Source of the DNA: an uncultured Aquimarina sp.
GTDB lineage: Bacteria; Bacteroidota; Bacteroidia; Flavobacteriales; Flavobacteriaceae
Reading direction: 5' to 3'
Length of the DNA stretch: 64,000 nt
Assembly: GCA_947498595.1 (NCBI GenBank)
Contig: CANMKX010000002.1
Coordinates: 124,001-188,000, forward strand
This document shows positions 39,424 to 48,779 of the stretch, piece after piece. The position numbers were made by a program, and so were the translations under genes. Under the pieces are notes generated by a model. The model ran no database searches. It had not been told where the DNA came from and saw only the letters and a program-made list of their open reading frames with translations. The stretch's first letter is position 1. Each line of letters starts with the position of its first letter.

Positions 39424-39689
39424 AAATACCTATAGAAAATATAGTGAATAATCATAGGCGGTATTTTATTTTGATTGATTCAAAAATAAAAATACCAAAA
39501 GAAGTAAAATATAAGACGAGAGGTAAAATAATATCTGATACTACATCAATAGTGGTAACAGTGAAATTATTTAAGCCCTATAAAATACAAGGAGAACTAT
39601 CGTGGATTCTAGAGAGTGATGCAGATTTATCATCATTAATAGGATATCCATTTGAAGAGCATAATGTGTTTTTGGCACTAGAAGTTTAA
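39420..39689 (+). CDS. Hypothetical protein in T6SS effector operon
   Basis: ATGA overlap with 38572-39423. Confidence 0.55.
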   Translation: MKIPIENIVNNHRRYFILIDSKIKIPKEVKYKTRGKIISDTTSIVVTVKLFKPYKIQGELSWILESDADLSSLIGYPFEEHNVFLALEV

Positions 39690-39722
39690 GAGTAACCAAG
39701 GAATCATAAAAATGAAAAACAA

Positions 39723-41276
39723 ATGGCAAAGAAATATGTGCCAGATGGAGTGTTTTTGGCGTGTGATAAAGGCACATGTCCATCAACTTTCAAAGTAACC
39801 AATCATAAAAAAACGACAATATATAATTCTCCTATGGCAACAGAAGGAGACTTATTTCCGTTTTTTAATATTAAGCCTATGGGATTTTGTACAAATCCTG
39901 CAAAAATATTAGCTACAGGTGCTATGTGCACTCCAGTAGTATTACAATGGGAAAAACCTAAAGATGGAGTCACGATTGATGGTAAAAGACTATTATTAGA
40001 AGATTCTACGTGTAAATGTACTCTTGGTGGTGGTGAAATATCAATACATTTTGATATAGCCTCAGCGAATACGATAGCAGTATGGGGCGGCATGAAGATG
40101 CCAACTGAATATATAAAAGAAGGTTTTGATTGGGCGTTTGCAACGATTGAAGAATCGAGAGCCGAGAGAAATAAGTATTTGCCCGAATGGATGGAGCCAG
40201 TGGCAGATGTCCATGATTGGTTTGATGATATGACCTTAGCGTTATTAGAAGGAGCAGTTACAGGTGTAGTTGGATTAGGAGAAGTAGTATATCAAGTAGC
40301 GCAAGACCCAGTTGGAATGGGCGAAGCTCTTTATGATATGGCAGAAGAAGCGTATCAGTGGCAAGATCAGAAGAAAATGGAAGCTCTTTTATGGATGAGT
40401 AAGAAGGAAAATTGGGAAGCTACAGGTGATGCCACATGGGATTGGCTAACGGAAGAAGGGAGTTTATCAAGTACTGCAAAAGAAGCTTGGGAAGGAGTAG
40501 AAAATGCAGTATCTTCGGGTACAGATTGGCTTGCTAAGAACCCACGAAAGCTAGGAACAGTTGTAGGCGAATTTGTTCCTGATGCAGTAGGTGCAGCATA
40601 CACAGGAGGTGCTACAGTAGCCTTGACGGCAGGAAAGAAAATAGTAAAAGAAGTAGGCGAAGAAATTGTAGAAGAAGTAGTAGAGAAAGTTGCAAAAGAA
40701 GCTGTAGAAGAAGCCAGCGAAGCTGCGAGTAAAAAGGCGATAAAAGAAGTAGCAGAAGAAGTAGTCGAGGAAACAGGAAAAGATCTTCCGAAGGTGGTTA
40801 CGAAGGATGCGGATGAGGTGGCTGAATTAAAAATGCTACCTCCTCCAAAAGTAACTACCAAAAAGACATTAAAGCAAGTAAGAAATTTAAGAGGTAGAAA
40901 AAAATGGGAAGCTGGAGAGGAGTATGTTCAAGATCTATATGGTTCTAATGGGCAAAAACATTATACAGTTCCTAAAGACGGTGAAATAACAGGTACTGGA
41001 GGGCGTCATGTCGATGCACCTGTAGAAATACTAAATAATGGTATTCTCGCTATTGAAGTAAAAACGTATAATAGATATATTACTGTAGAAGGAGCGGTTA
41101 AAGTAAATGAAGTACCTTTAAGTAATTCTATCAAACAACAAATATTAAAAGATGTTTGGCTAAGAGATAACATAAATGGATACGATCCTAGATGGATATT
41201 TTTAGATGCACCACCAAGTTCTCAATTATCTGATTTTTTGCAACAAAAAAATATAATATCTATAATATATAATTAA
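39723..41276 (+). CDS. PAAR-like (DUF4280) polymorphic toxin with C-terminal PD-(D/E)xK-like nuclease domain
   Basis: N-term 'VPDGVFLACDKGTCPSTFKV...MGFCTNPAKILATGAMCTPVV'; C-term 'GGRHVDAPVEILNNGILAIEVKTYNRY'. Confidence 0.8.
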   Translation: MAKKYVPDGVFLACDKGTCPSTFKVTNHKKTTIYNSPMATEGDLFPFFNIKPMGFCTNPAKILATGAMCTPVVLQWEKPKDGVTIDGKRLLLEDSTCKCTLGGGEISIHFDIASANTIAVWGGMKMPTEYIKEGFDWAFATIEESRAERNKYLPEWMEPVADVHDWFDDMTLALLEGAVTGVVGLGEVVYQVAQDPVGMGEALYDMAEEAYQWQDQKKMEALLWMSKKENWEATGDATWDWLTEEGSLSSTAKEAWEGVENAVSSGTDWLAKNPRKLGTVVGEFVPDAVGAAYTGGATVALTAGKKIVKEVGEEIVEEVVEKVAKEAVEEASEAASKKAIKEVAEEVVEETGKDLPKVVTKDADEVAELKMLPPPKVTTKKTLKQVRNLRGRKKWEAGEEYVQDLYGSNGQKHYTVPKDGEITGTGGRHVDAPVEILNNGILAIEVKTYNRYITVEGAVKVNEVPLSNSIKQQILKDVWLRDNINGYDPRWIFLDAPPSSQLSDFLQQKNIISIIYN

Positions 41277-41284
41277 AAACATAA

Positions 41285-41752
41285 ATGGATTTAACACCAG
41301 AACAACAAAGAATAATTCATGAAAGAGAAGTGAAATTTGAAGCCTTTTTAGAATCAAGATTTTCTGCATTAAAAAATTTTGCAGAAGACCTAGGATTTGA
41401 TAATCCACATGAAATATTATTAGAGGCAGAAAAATTTTTACACCCTATAAGTGAATACTTAAAAGACCAAGAAATAGATGATGAAGATAGAAATTGGATT
41501 ACAACTATTATAGGTTATTTTATTGGTGAGTTATTTGCTCAAAAATATAATGGTGCTTGGCTTATTGAAAAAAATGGCACATCATCAAAATTTGGAAGAT
41601 ACATCATTGGGCAAATGAGCGATCAAGGAAGACAAATACATGGCACAGTGGATTCTTTTGAGATTGCTCGTACGTATTTATTAGAGCCAATAAACAGGGA
41701 CTTAGAAAAAATAGTATTGAAAGAAAGAGATCAATTATATGTTTCGGAATAA
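41285..41752 (+). CDS. Candidate immunity protein 1
   Basis: Immediately follows the toxin (8 bp); acidic small protein. Confidence 0.6.
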   Translation: MDLTPEQQRIIHEREVKFEAFLESRFSALKNFAEDLGFDNPHEILLEAEKFLHPISEYLKDQEIDDEDRNWITTIIGYFIGELFAQKYNGAWLIEKNGTSSKFGRYIIGQMSDQGRQIHGTVDSFEIARTYLLEPINRDLEKIVLKERDQLYVSE

Positions 41753-41830
41753 AATTTCATAAAAAATATAGTAGATATACAGAATAACAGCTTAGCCTAC
41801 TTATGAATAAAAAATTAACCTCTCAAAGTA

Positions 41831-42565
41831 ATGACCGTACGAGACACACGAAACACCATAGAAGGATATAAAGAGATTCAAGCGTTTAACGAAGAGGCTA
41901 TTGATGAATGTTATGAAGAAATAGATGAGCTAAGATTGGATGAAACAAATGAGGTTCAAAAATATCCAAAACCAAACAAAGAAATAATAGCTTCCACCTA
42001 TAAAGCGGTTTTTGATTACCAATATAAGAACTTAATTCTTTCATATTCGCTTGGAGAAGATACAGAGAAAGTGCGAAAGGAGTATGTAAAGACGGTAAAG
42101 ATGATCGCAGGGGTATGGAAAATGAGCTCGGGGTACGTGCAAATGCTGACACTAGTTTCTTTGGGGATTTTATTAGAAGTAGAGAACGAAGTCTTTTTTG
42201 ACTTACAAAAACTGGTAGAAGAATCTGAAGAGCAAGATGCTTTACTGAATTATATGATAGGGTTTAGAGAGAATAAAAAAGTACCAGGTAGTAAAGTTTT
42301 ATGGGATAAGCCGTACAAAAAACTAATACCTCTTATAGCGGAAGAAGGCGAGTTGTCGGATGCCGAAAAAGTTGATATTTTAGCAGAATATTTACAAAAG
42401 CATTGGTATAGAAACTTTGACGGGAAAGACACTCATAATACCAAATGGAACATACATATTGGCTATTGGAGTTTTGAGAGTGGAGCTTTGGTAAAAATAT
42501 TAGGTTTAGATGATACCAAACTGAAAGATCTGTCGTATTACCCATATGATTTGGTGCATAAGTAA
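41831..42565 (+). CDS. DUF1910/DUF1911-like (PoNi-like) immunity protein
   Basis: N-term 'MTVRDTRNTIEGYKEIQAFNEEAI'; C-term 'IGYWSFESGALVKILGLDDTKLKDLSYYPYDLVH'. Confidence 0.7.
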   Translation: MTVRDTRNTIEGYKEIQAFNEEAIDECYEEIDELRLDETNEVQKYPKPNKEIIASTYKAVFDYQYKNLILSYSLGEDTEKVRKEYVKTVKMIAGVWKMSSGYVQMLTLVSLGILLEVENEVFFDLQKLVEESEEQDALLNYMIGFRENKKVPGSKVLWDKPYKKLIPLIAEEGELSDAEKVDILAEYLQKHWYRNFDGKDTHNTKWNIHIGYWSFESGALVKILGLDDTKLKDLSYYPYDLVHK

Positions 42566-42572
42566 AAAACAC

Positions 42573-42605
42573 ATTCAGAGCTATTTTCGGTAGCTCTGAA
42601 TTTTT
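42573..42605 (+). terminator. Rho-independent terminator of T6SS effector operon
   Basis: ATTCAGAGCTA ttttcgg TAGCTCTGAAT TTTT, 11-bp perfect stem. Confidence 0.8.
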
Positions 42606-42823
42606 CGGATAATAATGTGGTATAACCAGCTTATTATCAATGGAATTAGAATATATATTATTATCAAAATAAGTTCTTCATCTATATCTAATATCTCATT
42701 AATGTGATCAGAGTGTTTGTCATAAAGTTTGAATATTGTACGAATAATTTTCATCCTTGATTTTACTATTTTTTTTACTATTTTTTTTACTGTGCATTTT
42801 GCATTATTTGTATTTTTTTCCAT
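42581..42823 (-). CDS. Small predicted membrane protein
   Basis: 80-aa ORF, one hydrophobic segment 'ELILIIIYILIPLIISWLYHIII'; overlaps the terminator. Confidence 0.35.
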   Translation of the reverse strand: MEKNTNNAKCTVKKIVKKIVKSRMKIIRTIFKLYDKHSDHINEILDIDEELILIIIYILIPLIISWLYHIIIRKIQSYRK

Positions 42824-43003
42824 ATAAATTGTTTAATGGTTTCTATACTTTATATATGGTTTGCACTTATTTTTTGGCTGTTTTAATGAATAATCATGAT
42901 GATATTTTTTGAGTGAATTTCACACAAGTACCTGTCTTCCAAATATCTAACCTAATTCATTCTATTGAGTTTTTATGCGTTTAGGGAGGTATATCGTAGT
43001 ACG

Positions 43004-43113
43004 ATAGCCTACTATATTGAGCGAAGTAATATATATACGGAGTAGGCTATGCAAGATAGCCTGTTGTATTTAACACTTGCTTTGCAAGTTAAAATACGGA
43101 CACAGGCATCTTG
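43004..43113. other. Structured non-coding region
   Basis: ATAGCCTACT(43004-43013)/AGTAGGCTAT(43041-43050); GTATTTAACACTTGC/GCAAGTTAAAATAC (43066-43097) inside GCCTGT/ACAGGC. Confidence 0.5.
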
Positions 43114-43158
43114 GAAAAGGGAATTTCACTCCCTCTTCACTCCCTCAAATAAAGAAAG

Positions 43159-43202
43159 CAAAAAAACACACATTGTGTATATGCACAATGTGTGTTTTTT
43201 TG
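43159..43202. terminator. Bidirectional terminator
   Basis: 19-bp perfect stem CAAAAAAACACACATTGTG/CACAATGTGTGTTTTTTTG, loop tatatg. Confidence 0.85.
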
Positions 43203-43231
43203 GCTGAAGTTTATATCAATTTTTGTGACGT

Positions 43232-44920
43232 TTACACGATCTCAAAAATCCTTTCTATTTCTAATAGTAATTTAGAATATCTATCTTCTACAGATTCTGC
43301 ATTCCATAGTGGATAATCGTCTAGTATATTTTTTGTCAAATTAAATGACGTTTTCCCATCAATTCCTTTTCCATAATTCCCATTGTAAATACCTCTTTTC
43401 GCTTCATAATTACGATTACTCGCCTGAATATTCTTGTGTCCAGACAACAATGTTAAATTCCCCAAACTATTGAGTTTTGGAGAAACCTCTTCTTCTGTAA
43501 AATGGGTGTTCCAATTTAATTCCTCTCTGTTCCATTCCACAGGCAAAATATGTTCGATATGTAATTCTCTAGTAATAGAAATAAACTCTTTATTATCTTC
43601 TTGAAAATACTCTAAAGAAAGTAATAATGGTTTAAGCCATTTAGTCCAATAAACATTTTCCAGACCAATAAAACCTTTATAATTCTCGTATTTATGAAGA
43701 TTTTCTATTACTAAATCTTTGATTTCTGATATATCTGCATCAGCTTTTATCTTTTTCAAGATGTTAAAAGAAGTTTGCTTTATTCTATTGGATGTTCCAT
43801 TAGCTATCCAACTTTGATAATAGTATTTCGTTATAATTTCTTTCAATTCATCATAACTTCTATAATTTACTTGTTTTGCAGTCGTTAAAATTGCTTTCCA
43901 ATAAATAGATTGTCTCAAATATTTCAGCATTGAAATATATTTATCTCGATTTTGGGATTGAATATCAAAAAGATGCTGTGCGAATTTTTCTATATCCAAT
44001 ATAACCTTCTGAGGATTTCCATTCTTGAATTGCTCCTTTAGTTCATCTTGTAAAGCCCTTCTAGGATTTTCTCCTTTCAGATAATACAAGTAAAGATTAA
44101 ATACTCCTTGTAAACTTTCTCCAGACAATCTGGCCGTATTTTCTATTCTTTTCCAAACTTCAATAAAACTAGGTCTTTTCGTTTCATCTAAATTTTGTAA
44201 AAGGTAAGCCTTTATAATATCAGCAGGCGATAAATCCAACCCTCTATCATTAAGCACAGTAAATAATTTGATGGCAAAACCTTCATCATAACAAACAATC
44301 TTAATCATGGTTGTTTTGTTAAACAAGTAATCCACGAAACCTTTCATGTCTTTAATATAATCGTCTGTTTCTTCTGGATTTTGAGATTTTTCTATAAGTT
44401 TCTTAAAATAAAAAGCAGTTTGTAAAAATCTGTTTTCTGATATTTCTTTTTTAGTCGTACTAAAATTTATTCCTTTTATAATGGATTCTTCAAAAAAAGC
44501 CTGGTTATTGAGGTGTGTAGTCAACTTTAAGCGTTCTTTTCCTTCTAAAAAATCAGTAATACTATTAGATATAACATTTTGCTGTTTCTTTTCTAAATCA
44601 AGTTTAATATCTCGTAATACACAAAACAGAATTGTAAGTGTAGTTAATCTTTGTTGACCATCTACCACTTCAAAAGCATCATCTTTTTTTACTACAACTA
44701 CAGAACCAAGAAAATAATTAGGGTCTAATGTTTCATCCTGCTTGTTATTCTTATAAGCCTCTAAAATATCATACCATAGTTGCTCAACTCTCTCCTTATC
44801 CCAAGAATAAGGTCGTTGATAACTTGGCATTTGATAAAAAGCATCTGTATTACCAAATATCTTTTTTAAACTCTGGTTTTCTGGTTTAAATATTTCTTCT
44901 ACACTCATAAGGTTGTTCAA
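43232..44920 (-). CDS. DUF262/DUF1524 (GmrSD-like) protein
   Basis: 'VVDGQQRLTTLTILFCVLRDI', 'LTVLNDRGLDLSPADIIKAYLL'-type motif, 'ELHIEHILPVEWN' HNH-like. Confidence 0.85.
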   Translation of the reverse strand: MNNLMSVEEIFKPENQSLKKIFGNTDAFYQMPSYQRPYSWDKERVEQLWYDILEAYKNNKQDETLDPNYFLGSVVVVKKDDAFEVVDGQQRLTTLTILFCVLRDIKLDLEKKQQNVISNSITDFLEGKERLKLTTHLNNQAFFEESIIKGINFSTTKKEISENRFLQTAFYFKKLIEKSQNPEETDDYIKDMKGFVDYLFNKTTMIKIVCYDEGFAIKLFTVLNDRGLDLSPADIIKAYLLQNLDETKRPSFIEVWKRIENTARLSGESLQGVFNLYLYYLKGENPRRALQDELKEQFKNGNPQKVILDIEKFAQHLFDIQSQNRDKYISMLKYLRQSIYWKAILTTAKQVNYRSYDELKEIITKYYYQSWIANGTSNRIKQTSFNILKKIKADADISEIKDLVIENLHKYENYKGFIGLENVYWTKWLKPLLLSLEYFQEDNKEFISITRELHIEHILPVEWNREELNWNTHFTEEEVSPKLNSLGNLTLLSGHKNIQASNRNYEAKRGIYNGNYGKGIDGKTSFNLTKNILDDYPLWNAESVEDRYSKLLLEIERIFEIV

Positions 44921-45541
44921 TTAGATGATTGTTAAATTTTCAAAATCATACACTTCTTCTTGTTTATTTAAAAGTTCTCGTAACCTTCTTGTATTTATTC
45001 TCACCTCTCCTTCTACAATTATAATTACACTAGTAAATTCATGCAGTAAATAATGAATCTGCGAAAAATTTGAAATATTTCCCTTTAAATAATTTTTTAT
45101 ATCTTCTCCCATAAATATTCTATAACATACAGAATCTTCCCTTTTTGTAATTCGTCCATTAAAATTATTGGAGAATACTTTGGAATTAATGACATCTAGA
45201 AAACTCTCAATATTTTCTTTTAATTTATAAATCAAATAATAAAAAAGTGCTGTTGAAAACTCACAATGAACTCCTAAGAAATCTTCATTTTTAACAACAC
45301 AATTACCATTAACAAAAGGAGGTCTCATAATTTCTTTTTTTAAATAATCCTCTTTAAAAAGAGAAACAAAGGGTTTCTCTAAGAATTGATTCAGCACTTC
45401 TAACTCATGAGGTCTAACATCAAATATTGATTTATCAAAAGCTTTAAAATAACCTTCAAAAGTGTGATAATTATCTGTAATTCTTCTATTCGTAAGAGTG
45501 CTTAGTGTAAATTGTATCTTATCATATAATTGCGGATTCAT
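44921..45541 (-). CDS. Hypothetical partner of DUF262 protein
   Basis: 206-aa ORF abutting 44920; same strand. Confidence 0.6.
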   Translation of the reverse strand: MNPQLYDKIQFTLSTLTNRRITDNYHTFEGYFKAFDKSIFDVRPHELEVLNQFLEKPFVSLFKEDYLKKEIMRPPFVNGNCVVKNEDFLGVHCEFSTALFYYLIYKLKENIESFLDVINSKVFSNNFNGRITKREDSVCYRIFMGEDIKNYLKGNISNFSQIHYLLHEFTSVIIIVEGEVRINTRRLRELLNKQEEVYDFENLTII

Positions 45542-45587
45542 AATTTTGATTTTTTAGATTTAAATGATTAATTACAAGTTAATATAA

Positions 45588-45610
45588 TAAAAAACCTGCT
45601 AAAAGCAGGC
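45588..45610 (-). terminator. Terminator of mobilization operon
   Basis: Minus strand CCTGCT ttt AGCAGG TTTTTT. Confidence 0.75.
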
Positions 45611-45635
45611 ATTTTACAAATATTAGAAGCTAATC

Positions 45636-45959
45636 TTACTCGTCAGGATCTCGTAAGAGATCGAGGAGTTTTCGGAGTATGTCAGCGAAGAATGCGACGA
45701 TCTTTTCTAATATGAATACAAGCCATTTAAAGAGGATTTTAAGCAATAAGAATAGTTTTTCTATTAACCACTTCAAAACAGGTTTTAAGGCGCTATAAAT
45801 GCCTTTAAAGAGCTTTGGAATCCATCCAAAGGGAATCCAGTCATTCTTGATACTAAAGATCAAAGATAGCATCCAAATGATGAGTACGGCAAGAAGAAAA
45901 TACGTGACGATATTTCCAACAAGATTTATGATCTGGTATTTTAAAATTTCTAATGTCAT
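45636..45959 (-). CDS. Small hydrophobic protein in mobilization operon
   Basis: 107-aa, hydrophobic segments, 4 bp after coupling-protein gene. Confidence 0.55.
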   Translation of the reverse strand: MTLEILKYQIINLVGNIVTYFLLAVLIIWMLSLIFSIKNDWIPFGWIPKLFKGIYSALKPVLKWLIEKLFLLLKILFKWLVFILEKIVAFFADILRKLLDLLRDPDE

Positions 45960-45962
45960 AAT

Positions 45963-47309
45963 TTATAGGATTTTTGAAGTTAAATCTGCTTTTTTGTAGA
46001 GTTTTGATGTTTTTTTAAACCAAGGCGAAATCTTAAGCTGAATAGCATCCAGCCCATTGATATAAAGGCAGGTGAATTTGGGCATGCCAACAATCTCATC
46101 CGCACGCATGAGCGGCATTGGGCGCAACGCCCCATTAATTTCTTCGGTTTTTGTACCTAAAAGGGTTTCTACTTGTACGGCTTGTTCACGGCGTAAATTG
46201 CCAAAATAGACCTGGTTGAGCATGTTGGCTAAAATGGTTTTTGCTGCGGTTTTACCGTAGTTATTTTCTATTTGTGCAATCTCCTGAACGTAGATAAAAA
46301 GGGCTACTTTGTACTTTCGAAGTACGCTTACCATTTGAGGGAATTGAGAAATGGAATACGTTGGAAACTCGTCCAAAAACATAAAAATAGGCTTGAATTC
46401 TTTGCCTTTTTGGGGCTTTTCAAGCGCCATTTCCATCATTTGAGTATTGAAGATTGACAGCAAAAAACGGTAGTATTTTTCCTTCCCTTCCTCTATACGA
46501 AGAAACAACGCTTTTTTGTGGGTTCTAAGTGAAGATAGTTCAAGAGAATCTGTAGAAGTAAGCTGTTGTATACTTTTGCTTTTAAGCTTGCTAAGTGGTG
46601 CTTTAGCACTGGCAAGAATATTACTTTTAAGCTTAGGGTCTAAGCCCATAAACGCAGCAAAATCCATAAAGATTTCTTCAGGTATATGCTGTTCTATAAA
46701 GAGGATCGCTTCTTGAGGTTTTACGGTAATAAGATTGATTAAATGGTATAATCCCAAAAGATTCTTCTTTGTTTCATCTTGTTGACTCTCGGCCAATAAG
46801 GCGGTAAGAAGGGTTTCTACAAGTGAAATAGCGGATTGTTCCCAAAACGTTTTGGTAGTTTTAGTTTCTGGGCAGATCAATAGCTCGGCGAGTTCTTGAA
46901 TCCCGTTTTCGTTTCGTATAGTTCGTTTAAGTGGATTATACGTATCACTTTCGCTTGGATTTGAGAGGTCTAATCGAGAGATAGAATAGCCTACATTTTT
47001 TAAATGTTTACCACAGATGGATTCTAATTCGCCCGAAACATCGAGCAAAAACAGACTATAATCGTCTTTTTTTGTAATACTTAAAAGATGATTGATGATA
47101 GTGGTACTCTTGCCTGAGCCTGTTGGAGCGCAATATAATGTATGATTATACAGGTGCTTTTCGAGCAGGAAGTTTTTCCCGTCGATGCAGAATCCATTTT
47201 GAGTTGTGGTTTTAAAATATTTGTTTTTGGTACGACGGCTCATAAAGTGAGCATTTCCAAATTGGGTGTTTTCGTTTTGGTTGTTTCCAAATAATAAATC
47301 GTAGAGCAT
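45963..47309 (-). CDS. VirD4/TraG-like type IV coupling protein
   Basis: Walker A 'YCAPTGSGKSTTIINHLL', 'FMFLDEFPTYSISQFPQMVSVLRKYKVALFIYVQEIAQIENNYG'. Confidence 0.85.
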   Translation of the reverse strand: MLYDLLFGNNQNENTQFGNAHFMSRRTKNKYFKTTTQNGFCIDGKNFLLEKHLYNHTLYCAPTGSGKSTTIINHLLSITKKDDYSLFLLDVSGELESICGKHLKNVGYSISRLDLSNPSESDTYNPLKRTIRNENGIQELAELLICPETKTTKTFWEQSAISLVETLLTALLAESQQDETKKNLLGLYHLINLITVKPQEAILFIEQHIPEEIFMDFAAFMGLDPKLKSNILASAKAPLSKLKSKSIQQLTSTDSLELSSLRTHKKALFLRIEEGKEKYYRFLLSIFNTQMMEMALEKPQKGKEFKPIFMFLDEFPTYSISQFPQMVSVLRKYKVALFIYVQEIAQIENNYGKTAAKTILANMLNQVYFGNLRREQAVQVETLLGTKTEEINGALRPMPLMRADEIVGMPKFTCLYINGLDAIQLKISPWFKKTSKLYKKADLTSKIL

Positions 47310-47320
47310 AATGGTATTTT

Positions 47321-48151
47321 TTAAAGGGTTTGCGATTGATCTCGGTCATATTCTTGTTCGCTTCTTTCCATAACTTCACGGAGGAGTTCAAGACGTTCGA
47401 GTGAGGAATAGCGTTCTGGTGTAATCAGCTTTTTAAGGCGATATTTTCGGTTGTTCTTCCAAAGAACCCCGTAGTACTTGGTATTTCCTCTTGAATACGG
47501 TTCTAGTTCTGGATGTTCTTCCAAAAGTTGATGTAGATGTTGTAGGTTAACAGCCGTATCAGCTAATTGATTTACAAGCTCTATAAGTGCATTAGTGTGC
47601 GTGTGTGCTTCTGATGTTTGATAGCGCTCCTGTTCTTTGTTTTTCTCTTTTAAAAACACAATACTATCGTGAAGCTCTGGAAAGTTTTTTTGCTGGTACA
47701 TCTCCAGATCTTTGTTCTGATCTATAAATTCTTTTTTTGAAATACGAACAGATTTTGCTTGTAAAAAAAGGTTTTGACTTACAGCGAGATGAATATGAAG
47801 GCAGCCAGAACTGGGTTCTGCGTGACATTTGCCAAAAACTACACAGCGATCCATTCCGCGAAGCCGAAGAAACTCATTGGTGAGTTTCCAAAGGGCTTCT
47901 GGGCTTGGATTTGACTTGTAATGATACGATAAGATTATGTGCTGGCAGCGAGTTCGTATTTTATTGCCTCGGTACTTATCGTTTTGGATGAAGGAGTTCA
48001 CGACCGTATTACGATCCACTCCACCAGATATATTTTTAAAAATAGTAAAGTCTTGTTCGCCGTTTTGTTTATCGGTAGATCCTCGTAGAATATAGTCTAT
48101 AAGCGTCTCATATCGACCCTTGAAAGGCAGCTGTTTAACAATCATAACCAA
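47321..48151 (-). CDS. Relaxase/mobilization nuclease
   Basis: 'HIILSYHYKSNPSPEALWKLTNEFLRLRG...HAEPSSGCLHIHLAVS' HxH relaxase metal motif. Confidence 0.8.
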   Translation of the reverse strand: MVMIVKQLPFKGRYETLIDYILRGSTDKQNGEQDFTIFKNISGGVDRNTVVNSFIQNDKYRGNKIRTRCQHIILSYHYKSNPSPEALWKLTNEFLRLRGMDRCVVFGKCHAEPSSGCLHIHLAVSQNLFLQAKSVRISKKEFIDQNKDLEMYQQKNFPELHDSIVFLKEKNKEQERYQTSEAHTHTNALIELVNQLADTAVNLQHLHQLLEEHPELEPYSRGNTKYYGVLWKNNRKYRLKKLITPERYSSLERLELLREVMERSEQEYDRDQSQTL

Positions 48152-48680
48152 GGTGCTTAAAATCGTTGATTATGCGCTGTAAATGGTCTAAAAACCTTGG
48201 GGTTTTCTTCATTTCACTTCGGATATAATCCTCTAAATGAAGCGGACGATATTGGGCTATTGTAGCGTTCTCAATTTTGATAAAAAGCTCCTGTACGACT
48301 TTAATATCGCTGGTATCTGCAAATCGCTTTTTATTCACCTTGTAGGCTACCTGATTAAGCAGTGTACCGAGCTTGCGGTATTGTACAATTAAGGCATAAA
48401 GTACTTTTTCATCTGGTAAAACATAGCTTTGATTACGCTGTGCTTTGATAACCTGTTTGATAAAATTGGTAACTTTAAGGTTCAGCTTTTTTGCGTCTTC
48501 AGAAATGATTTCATATTCTGATTTTTCAAACCAGATTTGTATAAGTTTCTGCTGTTTTTTCCTAGCGAGATGACGCTCTCGCATGTACTTTTTTCGGTAT
48601 ACCTTAAACAGTTTATCTTTTTCTTCTTGAGTGCTATTAAGGCAGTTTTGTTCTCGTAAAAAATCTTGAAAATTAGACAT
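48135..48680 (-). CDS. MobC-like relaxosome protein
   Basis: Start at MSNFQDFLREQ; 'YALIVQYRKLGTLLNQVAYKVNKKRF' resembles MobC 'RelGNNLNQIA'. Confidence 0.65.
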   Translation of the reverse strand: MSNFQDFLREQNCLNSTQEEKDKLFKVYRKKYMRERHLARKKQQKLIQIWFEKSEYEIISEDAKKLNLKVTNFIKQVIKAQRNQSYVLPDEKVLYALIVQYRKLGTLLNQVAYKVNKKRFADTSDIKVVQELFIKIENATIAQYRPLHLEDYIRSEMKKTPRFLDHLQRIINDFKHLGYDC

Positions 48681-48754
48681 AGGTATGTTGGGATGAGAGG
48701 GGCGTACCCTAACACCGACTTGTTTTTTTGGTGAATTTTTTTGTTCTCTGAAAA

Positions 48755-48779
48755 AAAGGGCATACCTCCTATGCCCTTT
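48755..48779. repeat. Inverted repeat in mob intergenic region (terminator or oriT part)
   Basis: AAAGGGCATA cctcc TATGCCCTTT. Confidence 0.5.

Noticed and set aside
40367-40861. Minus-strand Ser/Ala/Thr-rich ORF of 164 aa
   Set aside because: Antisense to the Lys/Glu/Val/Ala-rich linker of the PAAR-like toxin; explained by codon composition.
42581-42823. Small membrane toxin encoded on the minus strand
   Set aside because: Its 3' end overlaps the terminator of the T6SS operon and its VKKIVKKIVK segment comes from a short DNA repeat; kept only as a low-confidence ORF.
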